DNA from: Ctena decussata
Taxonomy: Eukaryota; Mollusca; Bivalvia; Lucinida; Lucinidae
Length of the DNA: 64,000 nucleotides
Assembly: GCA_963989385.1 (NCBI GenBank)
Contig: OZ022508.1
Span: 28,914,166 to 28,978,165, forward strand
Reading direction: 5' to 3'
Position numbers and translations under genes: made by a program. Shown one piece after another: positions 1 to 9,879 of this stretch (position 1 is the first letter of the stretch; every line of letters begins with the position of its first letter). The notes beneath the pieces were generated by a model. That model did no database searches. It was not told the origin of the DNA and worked only from the letters and a program-made list of their open reading frames with translations.

Positions 1-83
1 TAATTTGAAAAAAAAGCACTTTTTTGGTACCATATACAAACTTTTCTCGATCTCTTTCGTAGTATTTGTGGGTAAAAAATAAT

Positions 84-1450
84 TATGATGCCCCAAAAGG
101 GGCATATTGCTTTCGCCTTGTCCGTTCGTCAGTGTATCAGTTCGTCAGTGCCATCTGATGCAGCTATATTCCCTGAGAACCACTAGGCCTAGTTTGTTTT
201 GAAATTTCATATGTGGATAGTACATGAAAATTGAGCGGACCTGTATTTTTTCCTCCGTCGGACTTGTACATTTGGAGTTACCTCCCCTTTGTCAAAATTA
301 AAATGAATTCTTGTTACCACGATATCTCAAGAACTATTTGACCTAGGGTGATGAAATTTAGTATACAACTTTGGGGTGAGATATGCAAGAACTGATTTTT
401 TTTGGTGGGGGGGGGGGGGGGGGGGGGTTCAAATTCCATAAAAAAGAAAGAAAAAAAGATTGAGCTATGTCCCTTGCTTAAATTTGGCATTTTTCCAACT
501 CTGAATCGCTTAACATAGGAAGCTGGATTTTGGTATAATAGTAGTTCTTGCTTTGTTAAATGTTTTGGTAAAGGTCAGGTAACTCTAATTTATTAGTTAC
601 GGAGTTATTCCCCCTGTTCGTCATTACTAGTGCAGCTACTGGGAGCAAGAACCACAGGGCCTAGAGTTTTGAAATTTCATGTATGGATAGCTCATAAAAT
701 TGAGCGGACCCATATTTTTTTTCCTCTGTCGGACTTGTAGTTTTGTAGCTACCTCCACTTTATCAAAATTTAAATGAAATCTTGTTACCGCGATATCTCA
801 AGAGCTATTTGACCTAGGGTGATGAACTATAGTATACAGCTTTAGGGTGAGATATACAAGAACTGATTAATGTTTGGGCAAATTCCGTCGAGAAATGATC
901 GAGTTATGTCCCTTGTTTGAATTTGGCATTTTCCAACTTCTGAAGAACTTATCTTAGGAAGTTGATTTTAGGTATAGTAGTAGTTTATGATGTGTTAACT
1001 ATTTTGGTGAAGGTCAGGTTTCTTAATTACGGAGTTATTCCCCCTGTTAGTCATTACTTGTGCAGCTACTGGGAGCAAGAATCAATGGGTCTAGGGTTTT
1101 GGAATTTCATATATGAATACTTTATGAAAAATAAGCAAACTGGTTTTCTTTTATTCCTCTGTCGAGTTTGTACTTTTAGAGTTACCTCCCCTTTATCAAA
1201 ATTAAAATGAAACTTTGCTACCACAATATCTCGAGAAGTGTTTAAGCTAGGACGATGATATTCTGTATACAGCTTTGGGGTGAGATGTAGAAGAACTGAT
1301 TAACTTCTGGACAAATTCCGTCAATAAAGGTCGAAATATGTCCTTAGTTTGAACTTCTGATCTACTTAAATAATTAAAGCTGATTTTTTGTACATTAGCA
1401 GTCCTTGGTGTGTAAAATATTGTGATAAATATGAGGAAGTTATTCCCCAT
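84..1450 (-). mobile_element. Core-repeat element with terminal hairpin, three ~450 bp units
   Basis: A terminal palindrome (ATGCCCC AAAA GGGGCAT, 88-105) is followed by a GTCCGTTCGTCAG-type stretch and three diverged direct repeats. Anchor motifs (TTGAAATTTCATATGTGG near 186, 660 and 1090; GTATACAACTTTGGGGTGAG near 361, 835 and 1266) are 430-475 bp apart. Hairpin, GTCC-rich stretch and tandem cores match the layout of the other core-repeat elements here, with the hairpin end on the left, so the element reads on the minus strand. The far end is unclear. No coding capacity; the short open frames inside are chance. Confidence 0.55.
407..427. repeat. Poly-G run (21 G)
   Basis: Uninterrupted run of 21 G inside the first repeat unit. 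Length may be unreliable in an assembly. Confidence 0.9.
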
Positions 1451-2340
1451 TGTTTAGACTTTTGGATTTAGACAGCTAAAACAAAAAAAAAAAAAACTTA
1501 CAATATATGTATAGAAATGTTTGAACTAGGATTTTGATATTTGGCATACAACTTTGAATCTAAGCTGAACTTGTGAGGAATTGTCATGAAATTTAACAGA
1601 ACTATAGCCGTTTCCAGGCTTAGACATTGTAAAGTGTGACACCTTTAGTGGCAAGCATATAGTTGAGGGCATAGTGTTTAACAAACACACTTTCTAGTCG
1701 TGGTAATTGCCATATTCTCATTTCTTTTCCTTCCATTCAAAATGACACCTACACTGTCTGGTGTATATATTGATGCAAGAACTTTCATCTTTATGGCTGT
1801 ATTAGAGAAACCCTTCTTCAAAACACTCACATGGTGCAAACGCCCTTCTCCTGAAATCGTCACAAGAAAACAGTTATGTTACCAAGAAAGCAATTGTCGC
1901 TGTACAGTTAGGTCACGTGATTACACTGCGTGAAATAGCACTGAACTGTCAGTAATAATCTGAACTCTCTGCTCCACAGTAAATATTGGAGAGTTCTAAG
2001 AATTCCTTGGTAATCTGACTTGAACAATAAAACTGGATTTCTAACATCATCGACACTGGACAGATTATCAGTATAAAACTGCAGTTGCAGATATACCAGG
2101 TAAACCAGATTTAGTTTCTCTTATTTTAATCGTTGGAGCGTAAACAATGGTTTTTCCTGCTTTATAATAGACAGCGACAGACATATCCGCGGTGAAGCGA
2201 GGCTAAATATTGGCACAGGTATGAATTCAGACATAGACATAGACGATTGCTTTTGTGTCGAATATAGCAACTACATTCGTGTGTCCGGTTTCGACTCACT
2301 ATACAAAACTAGCCAGTGGAATGAGCCTATTGTCTGAGAT
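1451..2340. other. Non-coding interval, no recognisable feature
   Basis: AT-rich sequence with a short A run near 1482-1494. Open frames on both strands (77 and 61 codons) overlap each other and show no domain, so nothing is called. Confidence 0.5.
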
Positions 2341-2440
2341 GCTCATTAGTCGCCAAAAAACAGATCAAAGGGATATAAAGGCCTTGTCTTGCTCATTAGT
2401 CGCCGAAAAACAGATCAAAGGGATATAAAGGCCTTGTCTT
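2341..2440 (+). repeat. 50 bp perfect-type tandem duplication with TATA-like motif
   Basis: Two copies, 2341-2390 and 2391-2440, differ by one base. Each contains GGGATATAAAGGCC, a good match to a TATA box, about 30-90 bp ahead of the ATG at 2461. It may be the core promoter of the following ZSWIM-like exon, duplicated, or chance. No initiator or transcript evidence can be seen. Confidence 0.7.
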
Positions 2441-2460
2441 TAAGTCTTTTATAATAGATA

Positions 2461-2778
2461 ATGCAAAGCAAAAATAATTATGTTATTACTCATTCACCGT
2501 ACAATTTTGTCCATTTCAAACAAGATTCGGGTCATATGGCCAGAATGGCTCATAATATTCATATCGGACAGAAATTTGAAGACTTTCGTGCATTTGAAAG
2601 CGCAATAGAGCGCTATCAAAATGTAGAAAGTGTTCAGTTCTTTAAAAGAGATTCAAGAACAGTAGAAAAAGCCCAACAGCGCATAACGAATAGGACACTG
2701 AACCCAAGGCTGAAGTACTATGAGATTTAATTCAGCTGTATACATGGCGGCAAGAAATTTAAGTCCAGAGGGACATGG
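2461..2778 (+). pseudogene. ZSWIM3/FAR1-like N-terminal domain fragment with premature stop
   Basis: The open frame 2461-2730 encodes 89 residues with IGQKFEDFRAFESAIERYQ, QFFKRDSRTVEKAQ and LNPRLKYYEI, the pattern of the N-terminal domain of SWIM zinc-finger (ZSWIM1/3-like) proteins abundant in bivalves and related to MULE-transposase-associated domains. A TAA at 2728-2730 falls where family members usually have Lys, and the same frame continues with FSCIHGGKKFKSRGT, the expected next block, to about 2778. The gene therefore carries a nonsense change, or is an allelic or assembly variant. The rest of a ZSWIM protein (transposase-like and SWIM domains) is not found downstream, so this is a fragment or first exon. 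The family call rests on recalled motif similarity. Confidence 0.55.
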
Positions 2779-2794
2779 TTGAGAGAAAAGAGGT

Positions 2795-2820
2795 GTCTGT
2801 CTGTCCGTCCGTCCGTCCGT
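2795..2820. repeat. GTCT/GTCC tetranucleotide microsatellite
   Basis: Short GTCT and GTCC repeats just beyond the ZSWIM-like fragment. Such tracts accompany core-repeat element tails elsewhere in the window. Confidence 0.85.
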
Positions 2821-2901
2821 TAAAATAAAAGATTTATTTATTTTATTTATTGATTTATTATATACATGTACATTTAAAGGTTTCTTTTGTAAAGTGGTCG
2901 T

Positions 2902-2917
2902 AGCCCTGAAAAGGGCT
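2902..2917 (-). other. Histone-mRNA-3'-end-like stem-loop
   Basis: On the minus strand AGCCCT TTTC AGGGCT forms a six-base-pair stem with a TTTC loop, as in replication-dependent histone 3' ends, followed by CACTTTACAAAAGAAACC, which resembles a purine-rich downstream element. No histone coding sequence is seen upstream, so this may be a detached or decayed histone 3' end, or coincidence. Confidence 0.4.
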
Positions 2918-2997
2918 TTTAATTCGTGCTCTAGTGAGACATCCACTTTACTGGTAAACCTGGTAAGGGGCTTCTCCTATACAGGCGACAAGTACAT

Positions 2998-3177
2998 CTA
3001 AAGAGAATCAGATGGGCTTCTCCCCGGACGGTAGGAACTGGTTGTATAGGGATCACTTGTTCCATCTTCTGCGAGGGCGTCGAATAAAGCTGTAAACTCC
3101 TTAAAACACTGATATCTTGTAGTGAAATGATGTAGGGTTTGAAGTAAATCATGCATGTTCCAAACAAAACAAGCCTT
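2998..3177 (-). CDS. Possible C-terminal exon of an unrecognised protein
   Basis: A minus-strand frame runs from 3177 to a TAG at 2998-3000 and encodes 59 residues, including LLQTLHHFTTRYQCFKEF, LFDALAEDGTSDPYTTSS and YRPGRSPSDSL. The composition (amphipathic start, acidic stretch, Ser/Pro/Arg tail) looks protein-like, and the stop lies about 80 nt before the histone-like stem-loop. No upstream exon, start codon or strong acceptor is evident and I do not recognise the family. It could be a decayed terminal exon or chance. Confidence 0.2.
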   Translation of the reverse strand, partial: KACFVWNMHDLLQTLHHFTTRYQCFKEFTALFDALAEDGTSDPYTTSSYRPGRSPSDSL

Positions 3178-3361
3178 TTAACATCTTACGGAAAACCTAT
3201 CTCACTAACTTTGACATTATAATTGCAACATCCGAGCGGCCCAACTTATCAAGCGTAATAAACAATTACAGAAAGCAATAGCGGAACGGTTGCAACTGTC
3301 CATTATGAATACAAAACACTTCTTTTAACAAATTGATCGATATACAAAATATAATTCCGGA

Positions 3362-3690
3362 TCCCTAGCCACCACGTTAGTAATAGCTAGAGACCCGGTA
3401 GCGGACCTCTAGCCTATACCGCTAGAGATCCGGTACCGGACCCCTAGCCACTGCCTTGTCAATGACTAGTTCAGGAAACCTGATCATGATACAAATTCCA
3501 TTCCATAAGATAAAGCAAGTTAGCTGCCCTTGAATTACCCCAACCCCACACATTTCCAGATTAAAGGGCACATTGGACTTAGACATTGTTTTGTAGAAGG
3601 AAGTGTCTCCAGGTACGGTACCGTATCCCTAGATCCTGGGTCTCCAGGTATGGAAGTGCACCCGGAGACAGTCCTGTGAGAATCGGCTCT
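3362..3690. repeat. Cluster of CCGGTAC/CTAGC palindromic short repeats, part 1
   Basis: Motifs such as GGATCCCTAGCC, CTAGAGACCCGGTA, CTAGAGATCCGGTACCGG and TCTCCAGGTACGGTACCG recur in both orientations at 3358-3450 and 3605-3675. They return at 5058-5225. No coding potential. Confidence 0.6.
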
Positions 3691-4488
3691 GGGTATGGCA
3701 GTAAGTTTTCAATACTATATATTAAGTTGTTTCACCCATTCAATTTATAGTTAATCCAGCAATAAAATTACTCTTGGTAAAAGTTTAATTAAATCGCCAT
3801 CTTGCCAGGGGAAATTATAACATTAGTCTTTTGCGTTATTTTGACTGTTGTAGATAAACTGCGAAAAGACACCCCCATGGTGTCATATTTGATCACCTGC
3901 TAATTGCTCGCCGACAATGACTTCTGAAAAGTGCAAACAACTATCATCTCGTTTTAATCTGTACAAACAGACAATTACATTTATTAAAATGTATCCATCT
4001 TTCAGTAATTCTGTGATAAGCAATGTAGACCCAAAACAGATGTCTCAGATGCATGCAACGTTTTTGAATATGCCTGTAAGGGCCATGAAAAACTGTTGTC
4101 AAACAGTTTTAACACATTTAATGATTGTCATGTGCGCCAAGTGAAGACTCAGATTAGTTTGAACAGCTGCCCAGACTGGTCGGTCTTTATTCAAAAGGTA
4201 ATGAGTAGCGAAGGCTGAGGGTCTTGGTTTCTTCTTTTAGATAGTGCTGTCTACTTTTCTTAGGTTTAAATAGGGCTGGGACAGTTTGAGATTTTGTACC
4301 CGAGTCCTTATTACCCGCGAGTACTCGGGTAATTGTATGTTTGTACAGATTATAACAAGATTATAGTTGTTTGCACTCATCAGTAGTCATTGTTGGCAAG
4401 CAATTAGCAGACTCTGAAATGAGATCCCTCGGTGGTGTCTTCTAGCAGTTTTTTGTCAGTCAAAATAACTCAAATGACTAACGTTATA
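3691..4488. other. Non-coding interval
   Basis: Mostly unique-looking AT-rich sequence. An open frame at 3917-4144 (75 codons) has no recognisable domain and no splice context, so it is not called. GAGTACTCGGGTAA and its neighbours near 4300-4335 form a weak inverted repeat. Confidence 0.4.
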
Positions 4489-4536
4489 ATTTCCCCCTGG
4501 CGAGGTTGCAACATTTCCCCCTGGCGAGGTTGCAAC
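4489..4536. repeat. 24 bp tandem duplication
   Basis: ATTTCCCCCTGGCGAGGTTG plus CAAC occurs twice in exact tandem (4489-4512 and 4513-4536). Confidence 0.9.
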
Positions 4537-4767
4537 TTAAAGGCCGGCCATGACTATAAAAAGCAGATAAGACTCATTTTCCCTCAGTATGATCTTAGAG
4601 TCCAAAGGGTCAAGAGCCCAGCCATGTGTTATGATTTTGGCTACTGTTTATTGGTAAAGGTTGCCTGTAAAATGAGTGACAGGCCTTATCAGCTGAATCA
4701 GAAAATTTTACAAGGAGTGATTTTATTCCTGGACTAACTATGTGGGTAAAACTACTTGATATATGCC

Positions 4768-4993
4768 AGGCTGCGTAGCGCAGTTGGTAGCGCGTCTGAC
4801 TCAAGCCACTTACTTTCGTTTCTCCTTCTGCAAATTCAAGAAGGGCAGTTGTCAGTTGCTGGTGAAAGTAAGTGCACTTAGTACTGACTAACCCTTTTAG
4901 AGGTCTAAGCCTGCCCAGGAATAGTCTGGTTAGGTTAAATGACCGTCCCCACATGACCATAGCTGTTTACAGTGGACATAAAACAATAACACA
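4768..4993 (+). mobile_element. tRNA-derived SINE, family 1 (T-arm deleted)
   Basis: The head GCTGCGTAGCGCAGTTGGTA is a tRNA A-box region. The T-arm part present in other copies is missing, then the conserved body follows (AAGAAGGGCAGTTGTCAG, AAGCCTGCCCAGGAATAG, tail AACAATAACACAACAAC). AACTACTTRATA occurs on both sides (about 4751 and 4996), consistent with a target-site duplication. Confidence 0.8.
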
Positions 4994-5057
4994 ACAACTA
5001 CTTAATACATAGAATTGAAAATGTGCTGCTGTACCCGTAGCCAGTCCTCTTAGGACT

Positions 5058-5225
5058 ACATGTCTCCAGGTACGGTTCCGTACCTGGAGACCTAGAGTCT
5101 CGGGATAAGGTTTCGTACCTGGAGACACTTCCTAGTAGTGTCTCCAGGTAGGAAACCTAGACTTGTGGGGCAGGAGGTCCAGTACCATATCCCTAGCCCC
5201 TGAGTCTAGAATTCTGGTACCGCCG
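5058..5225. repeat. Cluster of palindromic short repeats, part 2
   Basis: It includes a perfect palindrome at 5063-5090 with 13-base arms (TCTCCAGGTACGG, loop TT, CCGTACCTGGAGA), and further copies of CGTACCTGGAGACA and GTGTCTCCAGGTA at about 5110-5150. It shares motifs with 3598-3690. Confidence 0.75.
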
Positions 5226-5626
5226 CTTCCTTAATCATATTTCATAGTAATATCTGCTTTACTTTTTTGCTTTATGCTTGTCTGTTTTACAGGCTGACTT
5301 AATGTACTTGTGGATTTTTTGCCGAATTTTGTGTGTAAGAAGACTAGAAGACTACACAACCTCTACCAGTATGGAATTGGGAATCTAACTTTTATTGTTG
5401 GAGAAATTTTGCTTTCATATGTGTACTGTTTGAGGTATACTTTGAAATTTATAAACATTGGCATAAATGTTTCGAAACAGTCTGTTAGGAAGTGAAGTCA
5501 ACATGTATATTCTTATTCACCTGATATTTTTCAACACTTTAAAGTGTGCTGGCCTATAGGAACTTCAGAATGGCTGAAAAAGGGTGTTCTCCAGTTTAAA
5601 AAACCGAAGATACTAGTAAGTTCCCA

Positions 5627-6958
5627 ATGGATAAACAAACACATTCACCTCTAGGAAACGCCAAAGATAGATTCACAATAGATAAACAAATAAGCTCACC
5701 TGTAGGAAACACTAAAGATATCTTCACAATGGATGAACAGGCATGCTCTGCTGTGGGAAACTCCAAAGATACTATAACAGTTCGTGAACAAGCATGTACG
5801 CCTATTGCAAACACCAAAGATACTTTCAGAAGGGACAAACAGTATTGCTGCAGCGTTTGTAATGAAAGCTTTAAGACTATGGATGACATGAAGTCCCACA
5901 TGGACAGTCATATTGACCCTGAATGTGACATGTGCAGCATGTTAAAACGGTTTTCAGTTCTTGAAACCTTCAAGGCACATCTCAAGTCCCATTGTGAAGG
6001 TATACGATACAGTTGTAAAATATGTGAGGTAACATTTAAAAGCCAACACTATCTAAAAAGGCATCTGTTAACACACAATACTTTATTGTCCAAAAGTACA
6101 GGCCAGTCGGATGAGCTACCTGCCATTGATCAGTCAAGTGATGAAAAGCATGTGTGTGGAATATGTTTTAAGATATACAATGCAGCGACTAGCCTACGTG
6201 GACACATGCTGTTGCACAACAGTGAATCATATTCCTGTTCTGCTTGTAGTGCACAGTTCAAGACACTGCAAATGTTACGTCGTCACAAGCTCAGACATGA
6301 AGAACCAGGGTTTGCATGTTCCACATGCGGTAAAAAGTTTTATGAATCAGGACATCTAAAACGACACAAATTCTCCCACACAGGGAAAAAACCCTATTCT
6401 TGTTCGATTTGCGACAAATCTTTTGCACAGTCAGATTATTTAAAAGCACATGCCTTAACGCATTTGGAAGGTAGAGCTGAAAAAAACATTGTGATGGAGC
6501 AATGTGATTTTTGTGGAAAACTGGTGAGAAAGGGTAATTTGCAACAACATCTTCGTACCCACAGTGGAGAACGACCATTTAGCTGTGAAATTTGTGGGAT
6601 GACATTTGCTGAAAAGCCACACCGTAATAGACATTATGCTACTCACACAGATGTCAAGAACTTCAAATGCTGTGAATGTGGTGATGCATTCAGAACAATA
6701 CAGCAACTTACGAGGCATTCTCGTCATAAGCATACTTTCGAAAAGCCATATAAATGCCAGGTTTGTGCAAAATGTTTCACTGAAAAGAGACAGCTTCAAA
6801 GACATTTTCGTCAACATTCTGGAGAAAAACCCTATGGGTGCTCACTATGTGAGAAACGGTATCCAAACCCGGCTGGTTTGAAATATCATAGTCGAACTGT
6901 TCATGCAGGTTGGAAGTCAGAGACTGATACTACAGGTATTACAAGTGATCAGACTTGA
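5627..6958 (+). CDS. C2H2 zinc-finger protein, 12 fingers, intronless coding region
   Basis: An intact 443-residue frame. Residues 2-69 are four tandem 17-residue repeats. Residues about 71 to 430 hold twelve C2H2 fingers (CX2C...HX3-5H): ten canonical (for example YSCKICEVTFKSQHYLKRH, YKCQVCAKCFTEKRQLQRH) and two divergent. Finger 2 (CDMCSMLKRFSV...) has two extra residues before its first His; finger 8 (CDFCGKLVRKGNLQQH) is one short. Several linkers fit TGEKP-type consensus (SGERPF, SGEKPY, TGKKPY). It is expected to be a nuclear DNA-binding protein, probably a transcription factor; the target cannot be inferred. There is no KRAB, BTB or SET domain. An in-frame TAA at about 5599 shows translation starts within this exon, at 5627 or 5720. 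Upstream non-coding exons are possible. The stop codon abuts a mobile-element hairpin. Confidence 0.9.
   Translation: MDKQTHSPLGNAKDRFTIDKQISSPVGNTKDIFTMDEQACSAVGNSKDTITVREQACTPIANTKDTFRRDKQYCCSVCNESFKTMDDMKSHMDSHIDPECDMCSMLKRFSVLETFKAHLKSHCEGIRYSCKICEVTFKSQHYLKRHLLTHNTLLSKSTGQSDELPAIDQSSDEKHVCGICFKIYNAATSLRGHMLLHNSESYSCSACSAQFKTLQMLRRHKLRHEEPGFACSTCGKKFYESGHLKRHKFSHTGKKPYSCSICDKSFAQSDYLKAHALTHLEGRAEKNIVMEQCDFCGKLVRKGNLQQHLRTHSGERPFSCEICGMTFAEKPHRNRHYATHTDVKNFKCCECGDAFRTIQQLTRHSRHKHTFEKPYKCQVCAKCFTEKRQLQRHFRQHSGEKPYGCSLCEKRYPNPAGLKYHSRTVHAGWKSETDTTGITSDQT
5630..5833 (+). repeat. Four in-frame 51 bp repeats encoding 17-residue units
   Basis: The units align as D/R-K/E-Q-x4-P/V-x-G/A-N-x-K-D-x3-T/R, for example DKQISSPVGNTKDIFTM and REQACTPIANTKDTFRR. 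All four are exactly 51 bp, so the frame is kept. They form the N-terminus of the zinc-finger protein ahead of finger 1. Confidence 0.9.
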
Positions 6959-6995
6959 TTATCCCCTCGCACAACAAAGTTTTCAAGGGGATATA
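6959..6995 (-). mobile_element. Core-repeat element terminus abutting the zinc-finger stop codon
   Basis: TTATCCCCTCGCAC...TTCAAGGGGATATA has the same TATCCCC/GGGGATA terminal palindrome as the element ending at 35667-35699. It begins directly after the TGA of the zinc-finger gene. The following ~360 bp have no recognisable cores. Confidence 0.5.
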
Positions 6996-7549
6996 TGGCA
7001 CAGTCAAAAGTTCGAACCGGCCATTTACATTTCATTGATTTTCTTCAAAGCCCCAAATAATCTTACAGTTCTAATAACATCCCCAAATAGGCAGATGTGT
7101 CAGTCAACTCAGCCATTAAATGGTTTGACAAAATTCTTTAAATTACACACAGGATGAACACAAGAACCCCTATTTTTAAAATTCACAAAATTCATCATTT
7201 TGCCACAATTTGTGAAAAATCACGCTTTGAAATATCCAATTATCACGCTTTGAAATATCCAATTTATGTGAGCCAAACCACTTCATTTCTAAAGCAAATG
7301 ACTGAAGGACCAGATTTATACCCAAATGAACAAGCTAATTTAATTTCGGTCCAGACATATCGTTGGTGAGCGCAAAACTGACGTAACTACATTTTACAAA
7401 ACTTTTCAGGAGAAGCAAAAAACTTTTTCTTGTGACACACAGGTTTTGTTTCAAATTGCCCTTCTGTATACAGACTTTCATACAAATGCTAGCAACTACA
7501 AGGAAGCACTTTTTGTGATAGCTTTATTGATGTTTGTGTTTTGGTAACA

Positions 7550-7790
7550 CTTTGAGTTACAACCTTTTTTGGCATATTTTTCAGTATTCAAAAAAATAAA
7601 ATCTTACCGCAAAACAGCGTTAAGTTGACTTACAACCTTTTTTGGTGTCATTTTTCAGTAGTCGAAAAATAAAATTGTACTGCAAAACAGACGTAACTGA
7701 CTCATAAACTTTAACTGCATATTCATTAGTTGTCTTAAAGTCAAGTCTTACTGCAAAACAGCTAAAATGACTTACAACTGTTCTTCAAAA
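7550..7790. repeat. Sub-terminal ~70 bp repeats inside the left inverted repeat
   Basis: Three diverged direct repeats share TTACAACCTTTTTTGG, TTTTTCAGTA and a GCAAAACAG motif. AATAAA at 7595-7600 and again near 7667 could serve as poly(A) signals for the zinc-finger transcript. Confidence 0.65.
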
Positions 7791-9370
7791 AATACTTTGG
7801 AGGCATTTTTAGACCACAGAATCCGAGCATATGTGTCCTACGTATGCATTTATATATTCACTGAGCTTTTTGTGTCATCGAAGTAAAACAGATAAAGCTG
7901 ATACTATCTGTTTTAGCCATTTGCCCTTTTTGTTTTTCTGAGGTTGTTTGGATGTTTCCGTAAGTTTCTGTGTTGTTTTAATATATTTTTGGTCTGAAAT
8001 ATGGTGCAGCTCAGGTGTGTGGTGACAGCCTGAGTACATGTATACTCAAACACTTCTGAGAAGTATACAAAGCATTTCTTTGCCATTCTGAAAGTTGAAT
8101 CAATTCTCCAAGGAATTCTCCAACAATCCTAATGACTAAATATTCTTTACCAGGGCCCTAGAAAATATCAAAACAGTCCTTATTGGATAATAGTTTGTGA
8201 TATAATACTTGTTTCTGCTCAGACTACAGGTACATGTAGTGGGTATTTGTTAGAACCATTTCAATTGTAAGTTTGTGGCTTGACCTATTAGAACCACCTC
8301 ATTTTCAGAGATAAAAGTTATAACCAAAGCTATAAAATTATTTTTGTTCCCAGTCTACCAGTAATTTAATTTCCTGATGTTTTCTGTCAACCCTACACTC
8401 CCTGAACCTATATTCAAACCGGTTTTGCTTTATTTTTAAACCTAGCATATTATAAAATTTTCTCAAATACAAAATGTTTGTTTTAATGACTTAGTTTAAA
8501 CTCTTTATTGTTTATTCTAATGTACTTATAAAAAAGGATAACATTAAAATTTGTGACAGAATATCCTAACATATATATATATATATATACTGTTGCAAAT
8601 GCCATGTTATTAAGATAGATTGCTTCTCATTGGCTGACGCCCGGGTTAACTTTGCTGAAGGAGCCTGCTTTGAAAGTTAGGCTGCAGTGTAGTATGCTTT
8701 GAAAGGTGAAACTGTGCAGGGAGGGATAACTTTATTGAAACTTATTATTCAGAGAAGTGAATCTTGGGTTTAATGGTTGCAAACTGGGTTTTAAGACATG
8801 TCTGCAGAGTTTAAAATTATTTTTTATCTACCCAAATGACAATTCTAAGTACAGTTATTCCCTAATTTACATTATTCCAGAAATCTGTACACCAAAAACA
8901 GTAGTCTGCCCATATGTAAAATGTTCACATGATTCAAAGCTTATCCATTTTTTAAGATCTAATTGTATGTAACTTGATTGTATGTTTTGTGAATAACTTT
9001 ATGATGAAATTTTAGTCTAGGGTTATCCTAGAAAATTTTGTTGCTTTGTTTCAAGTAGTATTAGCCATCTTCTCTTCAGTTCTTATTTTGCATCAAAATA
9101 GTTTACATGGTTCCCAGTTACACAGTCATTAGTATCTTCATATGAACTGTTTTCATTTGGTTTACATAATTAAAGCAATCTCAATTTTACATTTGTCTAT
9201 ATCAGACAGACGGAACCCACGTAATACTATGCTAGACAAATGACAAACAGGGCTGCTGTACCTGTTTTCTGTTTTGTAACTATGCCCCAGCTCCCAGCTT
9301 AACAACTGGGGAAACTGGAAAACAGACATCTTGGATCTTTACCTTTCAAGATTACTATCAGTATCTCTTC
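7791..9370. other. Interior of the inverted-repeat segment, no gene
   Basis: AT-rich, non-coding. It contains an AT microsatellite at 8571-8589. No domain is recognisable in any frame. Confidence 0.5.
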
Positions 9371-9374
9371 CCCC

Positions 9375-9560
9375 TTTAGGTGCTCCGGTAGCTCATTGGG
9401 TTAAGCACTGGTCTGCTAAACTAATGGTTTGGTTTTGATTCCCATTAGAGATTGAAACCTTTTAATCTTTAAATGGCAGACCACATCCTTTCATTATCAT
9501 CCTTCTAATGGTGCATTATGACTGAAATATTGTTGAAAGGGAGTTAACATGCAAGTATCC
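9375..9560 (+). mobile_element. tRNA-derived SINE, family 2
   Basis: The head GGTGCTCCGGTAGCTCATTG with GGTTTTGATTCCCATTAG is a decayed tRNA-like promoter. It matches the heads at 45112 (+) and 33027 (-). Confidence 0.55.
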
Positions 9561-9879
9561 ATCCATCCATTCTTCTTCCACCTTTCACCGTCATGGAATG
9601 GCAGTTGAGATTGCACTAGAGTTTAGTAAAATGAAAAGGTAAGGCTGATCATTGTGCACCATGGTTATTTATCCATGCTTAAAATTTAGCTGTGGGTAAA
9701 GAACAGCTAAGAACAATATCTTAAGGCTCATGGAGCAGTTGCTGATCCTAGGCTGGGAACAGCCCCTGATACAAAATCTTAACTATCAGGCATTTTCAAA
9801 CTCTGACTTTATTATTCTTGTTGTATCGTTAGTTTCAAAACTGATTTCTTTATCAGAAGCCGTAGCATCTTTTGGCAGC

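Noticed and set aside
1700..1933. Overlapping open frames on both strands (77 and 61 codons)
   Set aside because: No domain, no splice context, and the two strands compete; consistent with chance.
3917..4144. 75-codon plus-strand frame
   Set aside because: Biased, domain-free sequence with no promoter or splice evidence.
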